Below, piece after piece: positions 32,404 to 42,100 of a stretch of 64,000 nt of DNA. Position 1 is the first letter of the stretch. The number at the start of each line of letters is the position of its first letter. The DNA comes from Flavobacteriales bacterium (GTDB taxonomy: Bacteria; Bacteroidota; Bacteroidia; Flavobacteriales_D; Parvicellaceae). The translations under genes and the position numbers were made by a program. A model generated the notes under the pieces. It was not told the origin of the DNA. It saw nothing but the letters and a program-made list of their open reading frames with translations, and did not search any database. Where the stretch lies: positions 248,001 through 312,000 of the forward strand of contig JACJZN010000008.1 of NCBI GenBank assembly GCA_020635565.1, given 5' to 3'.

Positions 32404-32955
32404 ATGTCTGATGTTAAGAAAAGATGGTATGTGATTCGTGCCATTAGTGGTAAGGAGAAAAAGGTGAAAGATCAGCTAGAACTTGAGGTGGAGAGAAACA
32501 ACCTGTCTGAGTTCGTAAGCCAAATACTTATTCCTACTGAGAAAGTTTACCAAATTAGAAACGGTAAAAAGGTATCTAAGGAAAAAGCTTATTTGCCTGG
32601 ATATGTTTTAATTGAATGTGCATTGATCGGGGAGGTTGAGCATACAATCAAATCGATGAATAACGTCATCGGATTCTTAGGAGGAGAGAAAGGTGGTGAT
32701 CCGCTTCCAATGAGAACGGCTGAAGTAAATAGAATTTTAGGTAAAGTTGATGAGTTAGCAGATTCAGACGCAGAGATGGATATTCCATTTGTGGTTGGTG
32801 AGTCTGTTAAAGTGACTGATGGACCATTCAACAATTTCAATGGAATCATTGAAGAAGTAAATGAAGAGAAGAAGAAACTTAAAGTAATGGTAAAGATCTT
32901 CGGAAGAAAGACTCCATTGGAACTAAGTTATCTACAAGTAGAAAAAGAAGGATAA
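32404..32955 (+). CDS. nusG: Transcription termination/antitermination factor NusG
   Basis: RNA-polymerase-bound elongation factor that also links to ribosomes or Rho. It has 183 residues: the NGN domain (about 1-115) with RWYVIRAISGKEKKV and LPGYVLIEC, and a KOW domain (about 128-183) with GESVKVTDGPFNNFNGIIEEV (cited in parts). Length is standard. It lies between secE and the ribosomal protein genes. Confidence 0.97.
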   Translation: MSDVKKRWYVIRAISGKEKKVKDQLELEVERNNLSEFVSQILIPTEKVYQIRNGKKVSKEKAYLPGYVLIECALIGEVEHTIKSMNNVIGFLGGEKGGDPLPMRTAEVNRILGKVDELADSDAEMDIPFVVGESVKVTDGPFNNFNGIIEEVNEEKKKLKVMVKIFGRKTPLELSYLQVEKEG

Positions 32956-33024
32956 AAATATTGTAGTTAAAAGCGATTAAAGCTTCCCGCAAGTAGACTA
33001 CATAACTAAAAATAAATAATAACA

Positions 33025-33465
33025 ATGGCAAAAGAAGTAAGTGGATTATTAAAGCTTCAAGTACGAGGCGGTGCTGCTAACCCTTCGCCACCAGTTGGAC
33101 CTGCATTAGGTTCTAAAGGTGTGAACATCATGGAGTTCTGTAAGCAATTTAATGCTAGAACCCAAGATAGACCGGGGAAAGTACTACCTGTTGTTATCAC
33201 TGTTTACTCTGATAAGTCTTTTGACTTTGTGATCAAAACTCCTCCAGCTGCTGTGCAGTTGATGGAAGCAGCTAAGATCAAGAAAGGTTCTCCTGAATCT
33301 AATAAGAAGAAGGTAGGAACTGTGACTTGGGATCAGGTGCGTACGATCGCAGAAGATAAGATGGCAGATTTGAACTGCTTCACACCTGAATCGGCAATGA
33401 AAATGATTGCTGGAACAGCTAGAAGTATGGGATTAACAGTTAAAGGTACTGCGCCTTGGGCGTAA
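33025..33465 (+). CDS. rplK: 50S ribosomal protein L11
   Basis: A 146-residue large-subunit protein of the GTPase centre. Opens with the conserved KLQVRGGAANPSPPVGPALG and contains GVNIMEFCKQFNA and a C-terminal 23S-binding domain (PESAMKMIAGTARSMGL). Standard length. It starts the L11-L1-L10-L7/L12 operon; a 69-base gap from nusG holds no evident terminator. Confidence 0.98.
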   Translation: MAKEVSGLLKLQVRGGAANPSPPVGPALGSKGVNIMEFCKQFNARTQDRPGKVLPVVITVYSDKSFDFVIKTPPAAVQLMEAAKIKKGSPESNKKKVGTVTWDQVRTIAEDKMADLNCFTPESAMKMIAGTARSMGLTVKGTAPWA

Positions 33466-33487
33466 TAATCTGAATTAACGAAAAATT

Positions 33488-34180
33488 ATGGCACTAACAA
33501 AAAAGAGGAAAGAGGCTGACGGAAAATTTGACGCTGAACAGTTATACTCTTTAGTCGAGGCTTCTAAAATTGTTAAGGAAATCACTAACACAAACTTTGA
33601 CTCTACCGTTGATGTTGCTGTGAGATTAGGTGTAGATCCTCGTAAAGCTAACCAAATGGTTAGAGGTACGGTTTCTCTTCCTCACGGAACTGGTAAAGAT
33701 GTTAAAGTTTTAGTTTTGTGTACTCCTGATAAGGAAGCTGAAGCTACAGAAGCTGGTGCTGAGTTCGTAGGACTAGATGAATACATTGACAAAATTAAAG
33801 GTGGATGGACCGATGTTGATGTAATTATCACGATGCCTTCTGTGATGGGTAAAGTTGGAGCTCTAGGTCGTATTTTAGGACCAAGAGGTTTAATGCCTAA
33901 CCCTAAAACAGGTACGGTAACTATGAATATCGGACAAGCTGTTCAAGATGTAAAAGCCGGAAAGATCGACTTTAAAGTGGATAAGTACGGAATTGTTCAT
34001 GCGGCAATTGGAAAAGCATCTTTCGAATCAGAAAAATTGGCAGAGAATGCTAGCGAACTGATTTCTACTCTAATCAAACTTAAGCCTTCATCGGCAAAAG
34101 GTACTTATATGAAAAGCATTACGCTTTCTAGTACTATGAGCGCTGGGGTGAAAGTGGACACGAAATCAGTAACGGCATAA
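33488..34180 (+). CDS. rplA: 50S ribosomal protein L1
   Basis: A 230-residue protein of the L1 stalk, which helps release E-site tRNA. Typical motifs include VDVAVRLGVDPRKANQMVRG, LPHGTGK and the GRILGPRGLMPNPKTGTVT loop (each within the family core). Located 22 bases after rplK. L1 represses its own operon in many bacteria by binding a stem-loop near the rplK start; I did not identify such a site with certainty. Confidence 0.98.
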   Translation: MALTKKRKEADGKFDAEQLYSLVEASKIVKEITNTNFDSTVDVAVRLGVDPRKANQMVRGTVSLPHGTGKDVKVLVLCTPDKEAEATEAGAEFVGLDEYIDKIKGGWTDVDVIITMPSVMGKVGALGRILGPRGLMPNPKTGTVTMNIGQAVQDVKAGKIDFKVDKYGIVHAAIGKASFESEKLAENASELISTLIKLKPSSAKGTYMKSITLSSTMSAGVKVDTKSVTA

Positions 34181-34199
34181 TCTTCAAAAAAACTAGAAC

Positions 34200-34724
34200 A
34201 TGAACAGAGTAGAAAAACAACAAGCCATCGATGCTATCGCGGAAACGTTGTCTTCAGCTAATGTTTTTTATTTAGCAGATGCTTCTCAATTGGATGCTTC
34301 AAATACGAGCAACCTGAGAGGACTTTGCTTTAACAAAAACATTCAGATGACTGTAGTAAAAAATAAATTACTACAAAAAGCGATGGAAAAAATCGAAGGT
34401 CGTGATTATTCCGAAATGTACAGTGTTTTAGCTGGTCCTACAGCAATTATGATTTCTGAAGTAGGTAATGCACCTGCAAAATTGATCAAAGATTTTCGTA
34501 AGAAAAATAACAGACCAATTTTAAAGGCAGCTTACATTGAAGAATCGATTTATGTTGGAGACGACCAATTGGATGCACTTTGCGATATCAAATCTAAAGA
34601 AGAACTTCTTGGAGAAGTTATCGGATTGCTTCAATCTCCTGCGAAGAACGTTATCTCTGCGCTTAAGTCAAGTGGAGGTACAATTGCAGGCTTAGTTAAA
34701 ACACTATCGGAAAGAGAAAATTAA
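34200..34724 (+). CDS. rplJ: 50S ribosomal protein L10
   Basis: A 174-residue stalk-base protein that anchors L7/L12 dimers. The N-terminal rRNA-binding domain (VEKQQAIDAIAETLSSANVFYL, KNIQMTVVKNKLLQKAM) is followed by a C-terminal L12-binding helix. Only 19 bases separate it from rplA, too short for the long L10 leader that regulates this gene in E. coli and Bacillus, so any autoregulation must work differently here. Confidence 0.97.
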   Translation: MNRVEKQQAIDAIAETLSSANVFYLADASQLDASNTSNLRGLCFNKNIQMTVVKNKLLQKAMEKIEGRDYSEMYSVLAGPTAIMISEVGNAPAKLIKDFRKKNNRPILKAAYIEESIYVGDDQLDALCDIKSKEELLGEVIGLLQSPAKNVISALKSSGGTIAGLVKTLSEREN

Positions 34725-34779
34725 TTAATTATTGTAGAATTTAATAAGTTTCAAAAACTTAAAATAAAAACAAAACAAA

Positions 34780-35157
34780 ATGGCGGATATTAAAGCTTTA
34801 GCAGAAGAGTTGGTAAACTTAACTGTAAAAGAAGTAAACGAACTTGCACAAGTTCTTAAAGATGAATACGGAATCGAACCTGCTGCTGCTGCAGTAGCTG
34901 TTGCTGCTGGTCCAGCTGCTGGAGGTGGTGATGCTGCAGATGAAAAAACTGAGTTTGACGTTATTCTTAAGTCAGCTGGTGCTGCTAAATTGGCTGTTGT
35001 AAAAGCAGTTAAAGAATTGACTGGTCTTGGTCTTAAAGAGGCTAAAGATGTTGTTGATGGTGCTCCTTCAACTGTGAAAGAAGGTGTTGCTAAAGATGAA
35101 GCAGAAGGCTTGAAAAAAGCACTTGAAGAGGCTGGTGCTGAAGTAGAGATTAAGTAA
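34780..35157 (+). CDS. rplL: 50S ribosomal protein L7/L12
   Basis: A 125-residue stalk protein that recruits translation GTPases. N-terminal dimerisation domain (MADIKALAEELVNLTVKEVN), an Ala/Gly-rich hinge (about 38-52) and the C-terminal domain with EKTEFDVILKSAG and LGLKEAKDVVDGAP. Standard size. The 55 bases before it contain a weak AT-rich hairpin (34745-34761), and a long hairpin lies between it and rpoB. Confidence 0.98.
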   Translation: MADIKALAEELVNLTVKEVNELAQVLKDEYGIEPAAAAVAVAAGPAAGGGDAADEKTEFDVILKSAGAAKLAVVKAVKELTGLGLKEAKDVVDGAPSTVKEGVAKDEAEGLKKALEEAGAEVEIK

Positions 35158-35177
35158 GAAGCTTAATTATTCTTATA

Positions 35178-35226
35178 GGTTTAGACATCCCCGCTTCCTA
35201 TTACGGAAGCGGGATTCGTCTAAACC
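35178..35226 (+). promoter_or_regulatory. Long hairpin in the rplL-rpoB intergenic region (possible RNase III or attenuation site)
   Basis: Nine-base-pair outer stem (35178-35186 with 35218-35226) and nine-base-pair GC-rich inner stem (35190-35198 with 35205-35213), six-base loop, small internal loop. No T run follows, so it is not a standard terminator. In E. coli the equivalent gap holds an RNase III cleavage hairpin and an attenuator; the same role here is inference. Confidence 0.65.
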
Positions 35227-35323
35227 ATTTGTAGTTTAATAAGCTACCTAGTTAGGACACAACGCTCCAGTGTTCTTTAAAAAACAAAAAGAGCAAATTT
35301 GTTAAACAAAAACATTTTTAGCC

Positions 35324-38300
35324 TTGGCAACAACTAACATTTCAAACGAGAGGGTAAATTTTGCGTCAAGCAAACATCAATTCCCTTATCCAGATTTTTT
35401 GGAAATTCAGTTAAAGTCTTTCCAGGAATTTTTCCAGTTAGAAACAACTTCAGAAAATAGACAAGACGAGGGATTGTTTAAAGTGTTCTCTGAGAACTTC
35501 CCAATTACAGATACAAGAAACCAATTCGTGTTGGAATTTCTTGACTATTTTGTTGATCCACCAAGATACACAATTGATGAGTGTGTCGAGAGAGGATTGA
35601 CTTACTCTGTACCTTTAAAAGCTGTTTTGAAGCTTTATTGTACAGATCCAGAACACGAAGATTTCGAGACAATTGTTCAAGAAGTATACTTAGGAACAAT
35701 TCCTTATATGACTCCTCGAGGATCTTTCGTAATTAACGGTGCCGAAAGAGTTATCGTTTCTCAATTACACAGATCTCCAGGTGTGTTCTTTGGACAAAGC
35801 CGTCACGCAAATGGTACTAAGCTTTACTCTGCAAGAGTTATTCCTTTCAAAGGATCTTGGATCGAGTTCGCTACTGACATCAATAGCGTAATGTATGCTT
35901 ATATTGACAGAAAGAAAAAGCTTCCTGTAACTACATTGTTTAGAGCAATTGGTTATGAAAGCGATAAAGATATTCTAGACCTTTTTGATCTTGCTGATCA
36001 AATGAAGGTCTCAAAAACTGGTATCAAAAAAGCAGTTGGACGTAAATTGGCTGCTCGTGTATTAAAGACATGGGTTGAAGATTTCGTGGACGAAGATACT
36101 GGAGAGGTTGTTTCTATTGAAAGAAACGAAGTGTTGATCGATCGTGAAACAGTAATCGAGAAGGAGCATTTAGATTTGATTGTTGATTCAGGAGTTAAGG
36201 AGATCATTCTTCACAAAGAAGATATCAACTCTGCTGATTTTGCGATAATCTACAACACACTTCAAAAAGATACATCAAACTCTGAAAAAGAGGCTGTGGA
36301 ATTTATCTACCGTTTGTTAAGAAACGCGGAGCCGCCAGATGAAGATACAGCTAGAGGAGTTATTGATAAATTGTTCTTCTCTGAACAGAGATATGATCTT
36401 GGTGAAGTTGGTAGATACCGTATCAACAAGAAACTAAAATTAGAAGAGTCTTACGATCAAAGAGTTCTTACAAAGAACGATATCATTTCGATCGTTAAGT
36501 ATTTGATCGAGTTAGTTAACTCTAAAACAGATGTTGATGATATCGATCACTTGTCAAATAGACGTGTTAGAACAGTAGGAGAACAGTTGCATTCTCAATT
36601 TGGTGTAGGTCTTGCTAGAATGGCTAGAACGATCAGAGAAAGAATGAATGTTAGAGATAATGAGGTATTTACACCGATCGATTTGATCAATGCGAAGACA
36701 CTTTCTTCCGTGATTAACTCATTCTTCGGAACTAACCAGTTATCTCAATTCATGGATCAAACGAATCCACTATCTGAGGTGACTCACAAGAGAAGATTAT
36801 CGGCACTTGGACCTGGAGGTCTTTCAAGAGAAAGAGCAGGGTTTGAGGTGCGTGACGTTCACTACACTCACTACGGAAGACTTTGTACAATCGAAACTCC
36901 TGAAGGACCAAACATTGGTCTTATTTCTTCATTGAGTGTTTACGCAAAAGTAAACCGACTTGGATTTATTGAGACTCCATATAGAAATGTAGAAAAAGGT
37001 AAAGTAGATATCAAAGGAGAACCTATTTACCTTTCTGCAGAGGAGGAAGATGATAAAAGAATTGCGCAGGCTACTGCATCAATTGATGATAAAGGAAACT
37101 TTGTCAACGACAGAGTAATCTCTCGTTTGGTGGGAGATTTCCCAATCGTTGAACCAACTGAGGTTGATTTGATGGATGTTGGTGCGAACCAGATTGCATC
37201 TATTGCGGCATCTTGTATCCCATTCCTTGAGAATGATGATGCTAACCGTGCCCTGATGGGATCTAACATGCAACGTCAGGCAGTTCCATTACTTAGACCA
37301 AATTCTCCTATCGTAGGAACTGGTATCGAAAGATTGGTAGCTAGAGATTCAAGAGTATTGATTCATGCAGAATTGGATGGAGAGATTGTATTTGTTGACT
37401 CTACTGAGATCCACGTGAAGTACGAATTAACTGAAGAAGAGAGAATCGTAAGATTTGAGGATGAAGTTAAAGTTTACAAACTGATTAAACATAGAAAAAC
37501 TAACCAAGGAACTTCTATTAACTTGAAGCCAATTGTTTACAAAGGACAAAAAGTTACTAAAGGTCAGGTCTTAGTTGAAGGTTATGCAACTCAGCAAGGT
37601 GAACTAGCTCTTGGACAAAATATGAAGGTAGCCTTCATGCCATGGAAAGGGTACAACTTTGAGGATGCTATCGTGATCTCTGAAAGAGTGGTGAGTGAAG
37701 ATGTATTTACTTCCATCCACATTGATGAATATTCATTGGAGGTGAGAGACACTAAGAGAGGTCTTGAAGAATTAACTTCAGATATTCCTAACGTAAGTGA
37801 AGATGCGACTAAAGATCTTGACGAGAACGGAATCATCAGAATTGGTGCTGAGGTTAAACCTGGAGATATTCTTATTGGTAAGATTACTCCAAAAGGAGAA
37901 AGTGATCCTTCTCCAGAAGAAAAACTTCTTAGAGCAATCTTCGGTGACAAAGCTGGAGATGTTAAAGATGCTTCATTGAAAGTGTCTCCATCTACAAGTG
38001 GAGTTGTAATTGATAAGAGATTGTTCTCTAAAGCAATTAAGGACAGAAAATCAAAGGCAGCTGACAAGCCATTGTTGGAGCAAATCGATGCTGAAATGGA
38101 TAAAGAGATCAATGTACTAAAAGGTATTTTGATCGAAAAGATTCTTAACATCGTAGGTGAACATAAATGTCAAGGGGTTTTCAATAACTTCAAAGAAGAG
38201 GTTATTAAGAAAGGTGTGAAATTCACCGAAAAAACCCTTAAAGATATCGAGTTCCTGCATATTAATCCTAAGAACTGGACTTCAGATGAGAAAGCAAACT

Positions 38301-39136
38301 TGATGATCGAGCAAACGCTTCATAACTTCAACTTGAAGGCTACAGATGTGATGGGAAGCTTCAAACGTAAGAAATTCCAAATTTCTGTAGGTGATGAACT
38401 TCCAAACGGAATTATGCAGTTGGCGAAAGTTTACTTAGCTAAAAAGCGTAAGTTGAAAGTAGGTGATAAAATGGCTGGACGTCATGGTAACAAAGGTATC
38501 GTTGCGAGAATCGTTCGTAAGGAAGATATGCCTTTCTTAGAAGATGGAACGCCAGTAGATATCGTACTAAACCCATTAGGGGTACCATCTCGTATGAACC
38601 TTGGACAGATCTATGAAACTGTTCTAGGATGGGCTGGTGAAAAGTTAGGTAAGAAGTTCGCGACACCAATCTTTGACGGTGCATCTTTGGATGAGATTAA
38701 TAAGTACTCTGACGAGGCTGGAATTCCTAGATATGGAAGAACTTATCTTTATGATGGTGGAACAGGTGAGCGTTTTGATCAGCCAGCAACAGTTGGTATC
38801 ATTTACATGATCAAACTAAGTCACATGGTCGATGATAAAATGCACGCACGTTCTATCGGACCTTACTCGTTGATCACTCAACAACCTCTTGGTGGTAAGG
38901 CTCAGTTCGGAGGTCAGCGTTTTGGTGAGATGGAGGTTTGGGCTCTTGAAGCATTCGGAGCATCTAACATTCTTCAGGAAATCCTTACGGTTAAATCGGA
39001 TGACGTTATCGGAAGAGCGAAAACATACGAAGCGATCGTTAAAGGAAAGAATATACCAACACCTGGTATTCCGGAATCATTCAACGTATTGTTGAACGAG
39101 TTAGCTGGTTTAGGACTTAACATTACATTAGATTAA
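35324..39136 (+). CDS. rpoB: DNA-directed RNA polymerase subunit beta
   Basis: Catalytic core subunit of RNA polymerase, 1270 residues, the usual Bacteroidota size. Recognisable regions include FPYPDFLEIQLKSFQEFF at the start, the rifampicin region (FFGTNQLSQFMDQTNPLSEVTHKRRLSALGPGG, cited in part), GYNFEDAIVISE and GGKAQFGGQRFGEMEVWALEA. The start is TTG at 35324: no ATG exists in frame until deep inside the protein and the frame is closed shortly upstream. A 166-base leader with a long hairpin separates it from rplL. Confidence 0.98.
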   Translation: MATTNISNERVNFASSKHQFPYPDFLEIQLKSFQEFFQLETTSENRQDEGLFKVFSENFPITDTRNQFVLEFLDYFVDPPRYTIDECVERGLTYSVPLKAVLKLYCTDPEHEDFETIVQEVYLGTIPYMTPRGSFVINGAERVIVSQLHRSPGVFFGQSRHANGTKLYSARVIPFKGSWIEFATDINSVMYAYIDRKKKLPVTTLFRAIGYESDKDILDLFDLADQMKVSKTGIKKAVGRKLAARVLKTWVEDFVDEDTGEVVSIERNEVLIDRETVIEKEHLDLIVDSGVKEIILHKEDINSADFAIIYNTLQKDTSNSEKEAVEFIYRLLRNAEPPDEDTARGVIDKLFFSEQRYDLGEVGRYRINKKLKLEESYDQRVLTKNDIISIVKYLIELVNSKTDVDDIDHLSNRRVRTVGEQLHSQFGVGLARMARTIRERMNVRDNEVFTPIDLINAKTLSSVINSFFGTNQLSQFMDQTNPLSEVTHKRRLSALGPGGLSRERAGFEVRDVHYTHYGRLCTIETPEGPNIGLISSLSVYAKVNRLGFIETPYRNVEKGKVDIKGEPIYLSAEEEDDKRIAQATASIDDKGNFVNDRVISRLVGDFPIVEPTEVDLMDVGANQIASIAASCIPFLENDDANRALMGSNMQRQAVPLLRPNSPIVGTGIERLVARDSRVLIHAELDGEIVFVDSTEIHVKYELTEEERIVRFEDEVKVYKLIKHRKTNQGTSINLKPIVYKGQKVTKGQVLVEGYATQQGELALGQNMKVAFMPWKGYNFEDAIVISERVVSEDVFTSIHIDEYSLEVRDTKRGLEELTSDIPNVSEDATKDLDENGIIRIGAEVKPGDILIGKITPKGESDPSPEEKLLRAIFGDKAGDVKDASLKVSPSTSGVVIDKRLFSKAIKDRKSKAADKPLLEQIDAEMDKEINVLKGILIEKILNIVGEHKCQGVFNNFKEEVIKKGVKFTEKTLKDIEFLHINPKNWTSDEKANLMIEQTLHNFNLKATDVMGSFKRKKFQISVGDELPNGIMQLAKVYLAKKRKLKVGDKMAGRHGNKGIVARIVRKEDMPFLEDGTPVDIVLNPLGVPSRMNLGQIYETVLGWAGEKLGKKFATPIFDGASLDEINKYSDEAGIPRYGRTYLYDGGTGERFDQPATVGIIYMIKLSHMVDDKMHARSIGPYSLITQQPLGGKAQFGGQRFGEMEVWALEAFGASNILQEILTVKSDDVIGRAKTYEAIVKGKNIPTPGIPESFNVLLNELAGLGLNITLD

Positions 39137-39144
39137 TAAGGGAT

Positions 39145-39166
39145 TTAGCCCCGTTTTCGGGGCTAA
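39145..39166 (+). promoter_or_regulatory. Hairpin between rpoB and rpoC
   Basis: Nine-base-pair stem TTAGCCCCG (39145-39153) with CGGGGCTAA (39158-39166) around a TTTT loop. It lacks a T tail, so it more likely marks an RNA processing or stability site than a terminator. Confidence 0.55.
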
Positions 39167-39190
39167 CCTTAACTTAAATAAAAAGAACTT

Positions 39191-42100
39191 ATGGCTTTCA
39201 GAAAAGAATCAAAAGTTGATAGTAGTTTCGATAGAATCGTAATTAGTTTGGCATCTCCTGAGCAGATCCTTGCTAAGTCGAACGGTGAGGTTTTAAAACC
39301 AGAAACTATTAACTACAGAACATATAAACCAGAAAGAGACGGTCTATTCTGTGAAAGAATTTTCGGTCCTGTTAAGGATTATGAGTGTCATTGTGGTAAA
39401 TATAAAAGAATTCGATATAAAGGAATCGTTTGTGATAGATGTGGTGTTGAAGTTACAGAGAAGAAGGTTCGTAGAGAGAGAATGGGACACATTAACTTGG
39501 TTGTTCCAGTTGCGCATATCTGGTATTTCAGATCGTTGCCAAACAAAATCGGTTACCTTTTAGGTCTTCCTTCTAAGAAGTTAGATCAAATTATCTATTA
39601 TGAAAGATACTTGGTTATACAGTCAGGTATTGCTCAGAAAGCAGATGGAGAACCTCTAGAGAAATTTGATTTCTTAACGGAAGAAGAGTACCTTGATATC
39701 TTGGATACACTTCCAAAGGAAAATCAATATCTAGAAGATACAGATCCAAATAAATTTGTTGCAAAAATGGGTGCTGAAGCACTTTATGATGCATTGAGAA
39801 ATATTGATTTGGACGCTGAGTCTTATGATCTTAGACATAAAGCAAGTACTGAGACTTCTCAACAAAGAAAGAATGAGGCATTGAAGAGACTTCAAGTTAT
39901 TGAGTCTTTTAGAGATGCTCAGAAAACTATCGAGAACAGACCTGAGTGGATGATCGTTAGAGTTGTTCCTGTGATCCCGCCAGATTTAAGACCATTAGTT
40001 CCATTAGACGGTGGTAGATTTGCTACTTCAGATTTGAATGATCTTTACAGAAGAGTAATTATTAGAAATAACCGTCTGAAGAGACTTATTGAAATTAAAG
40101 CTCCTGAGGTGATTTTGAGAAATGAGAAGCGTATGCTTCAGGAATCTGTTGATTCTTTATTCGACAACTCAAGAAAATCTTCAGCAGTTAAGACTGATAA
40201 AAATAGACCATTGAAGTCGCTTTCAGATTCATTGAAAGGAAAACAAGGTCGTTTCCGTCAAAACTTACTTGGTAAGCGTGTGGATTATTCTGCTCGTTCT
40301 GTAATTGTCGTTGGACCAACTTTGAAATTACATGAATGTGGTTTACCAAAAGATATGGCAGCTGAACTATACAAACCGTTCATCATTAGAAAGATGATTG
40401 AAAGAGGAATTGTAAAAACAGTTAAGTCTGCTAAGAAAATCGTTGATAAAAAAGAGCCAGTAGTATGGGATATCTTGGAGAACGTATTGAAAGGACATCC
40501 TGTATTATTGAACCGTGCCCCAACTCTTCACAGATTAGGTATTCAGGCATTCCAGCCTAAACTAATCGAAGGTAAGGCGATTCAATTACACCCATTGGTA
40601 TGTACCGCATTTAACGCGGATTTTGATGGTGACCAGATGGCAGTTCACTTACCTTTAGGTAACGCTGCGATTTTGGAAGCTCAGTTATTGATGCTTGCTT
40701 CACACAATATTCTTAACCCTGCGAACGGAGCTCCGATTACGGTACCTTCTCAGGATATGGTCTTGGGTCTTTACTACATGACCAAACCAAGAACACATAC
40801 GGAAGAATTCCCAATTTACGGAGAGGGAATGACTTTCTACAGTGCTGAAGAAGTGATCATTGCTTATAACGAGAAAAAACTTTCACTTCACGCTCCAATC
40901 AAAGTTAAAGTAGATGATGTGGTAGAAGGAGAGCCTGTTAGAAGAATCATCGAAACGACAACTGGTAGAGTATTGTTCAACGAGGTAGTTCCAAATGAAG
41001 TTGGATTTATTAATGAACTATTGACTAAGAAGTCATTGAGAACGATCATTAGTGATATCCTTAAGGAAACTAACGTTGCTAAAACTGCTCAGTTCTTGGA
41101 TGATATAAAAGAACTTGGTTACTACATGGCATTCAAGGGAGGTTTATCATTTAACTTAGGAGATGTTGTTATCCCTAAAGAAAAAGAGGAGTTGATTGCT
41201 AAAGCTACTGAAGAAGTTGAAGAAGTGAAGATGAACTATAACATGGGTCTAATCACTAACAATGAACGTTATAACCAGATCATTGATATTTGGACTCATA
41301 CCAACTCAAGATTGACATATACATTGATGGATAAGTTGAAAAATGATCAACAAGGATTCAACTCTGTATACATGATGATGGACTCAGGAGCGAGAGGTTC
41401 TAAAGAACAGATTCGTCAGTTATCTGGTATGCGTGGTCTGATGGCTAAACCACAGAAGTCTGGTACTTCGGGAGGTCAGGATATTATTGAGAACCCAATC
41501 CTTTCTAACTTTAAGGAAGGTCTTACAATCCTTGATTACTTTATCTCTACTCACGGTGCTCGTAAAGGTCTTGCCGATACTGCACTTAAGACGGCAGATG
41601 CTGGTTACTTGACAAGAAGACTTGTGGATGTTGCTCAGGATGTTGTGGTAAATATTGAAGATTGTGGTACCCTGAGAGGTCTTAAGGTTTCTGCATTGAA
41701 AAAAGATGATGAGATCGTTGAATCATTATATGACAGAATTCTTGGTAGAGTTGCTCTATTTGAGATTACAGAGCCAGAAAGTGGTGAAGTTATAGTACCA
41801 GAAGGAATCGAAATCACGGAAGATTATGCTAAAGCTGTCGAGGCTGCAGAGATCGAGGAGGTTGAGATCAGATCTGTATTAACTTGTGAGCAAACAAGAG
41901 GAGTTTGTGCTAAGTGTTACGGAAGAAACCTTGCTTCTGGTAAGATGGTTCAGAAAGGAGAAGCTGTTGGTGTGATCGCTGCACAGTCAATCGGTGAGCC
42001 TGGTACTCAGCTGACATTACGTACATTCCACGTGGGTGGTACAGCATCTAACATTGCTGATGAATCAGAGATCAAAGCGAAACATAATGGTATCCTTGAG

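Noticed and set aside
37591..38151. 186-residue open frame on the minus strand inside rpoB
   Set aside because: It is fully covered by the conserved rpoB coding sequence and has a Ser/Leu/Ile-rich composition typical of antisense shadows; no start signal or homology.
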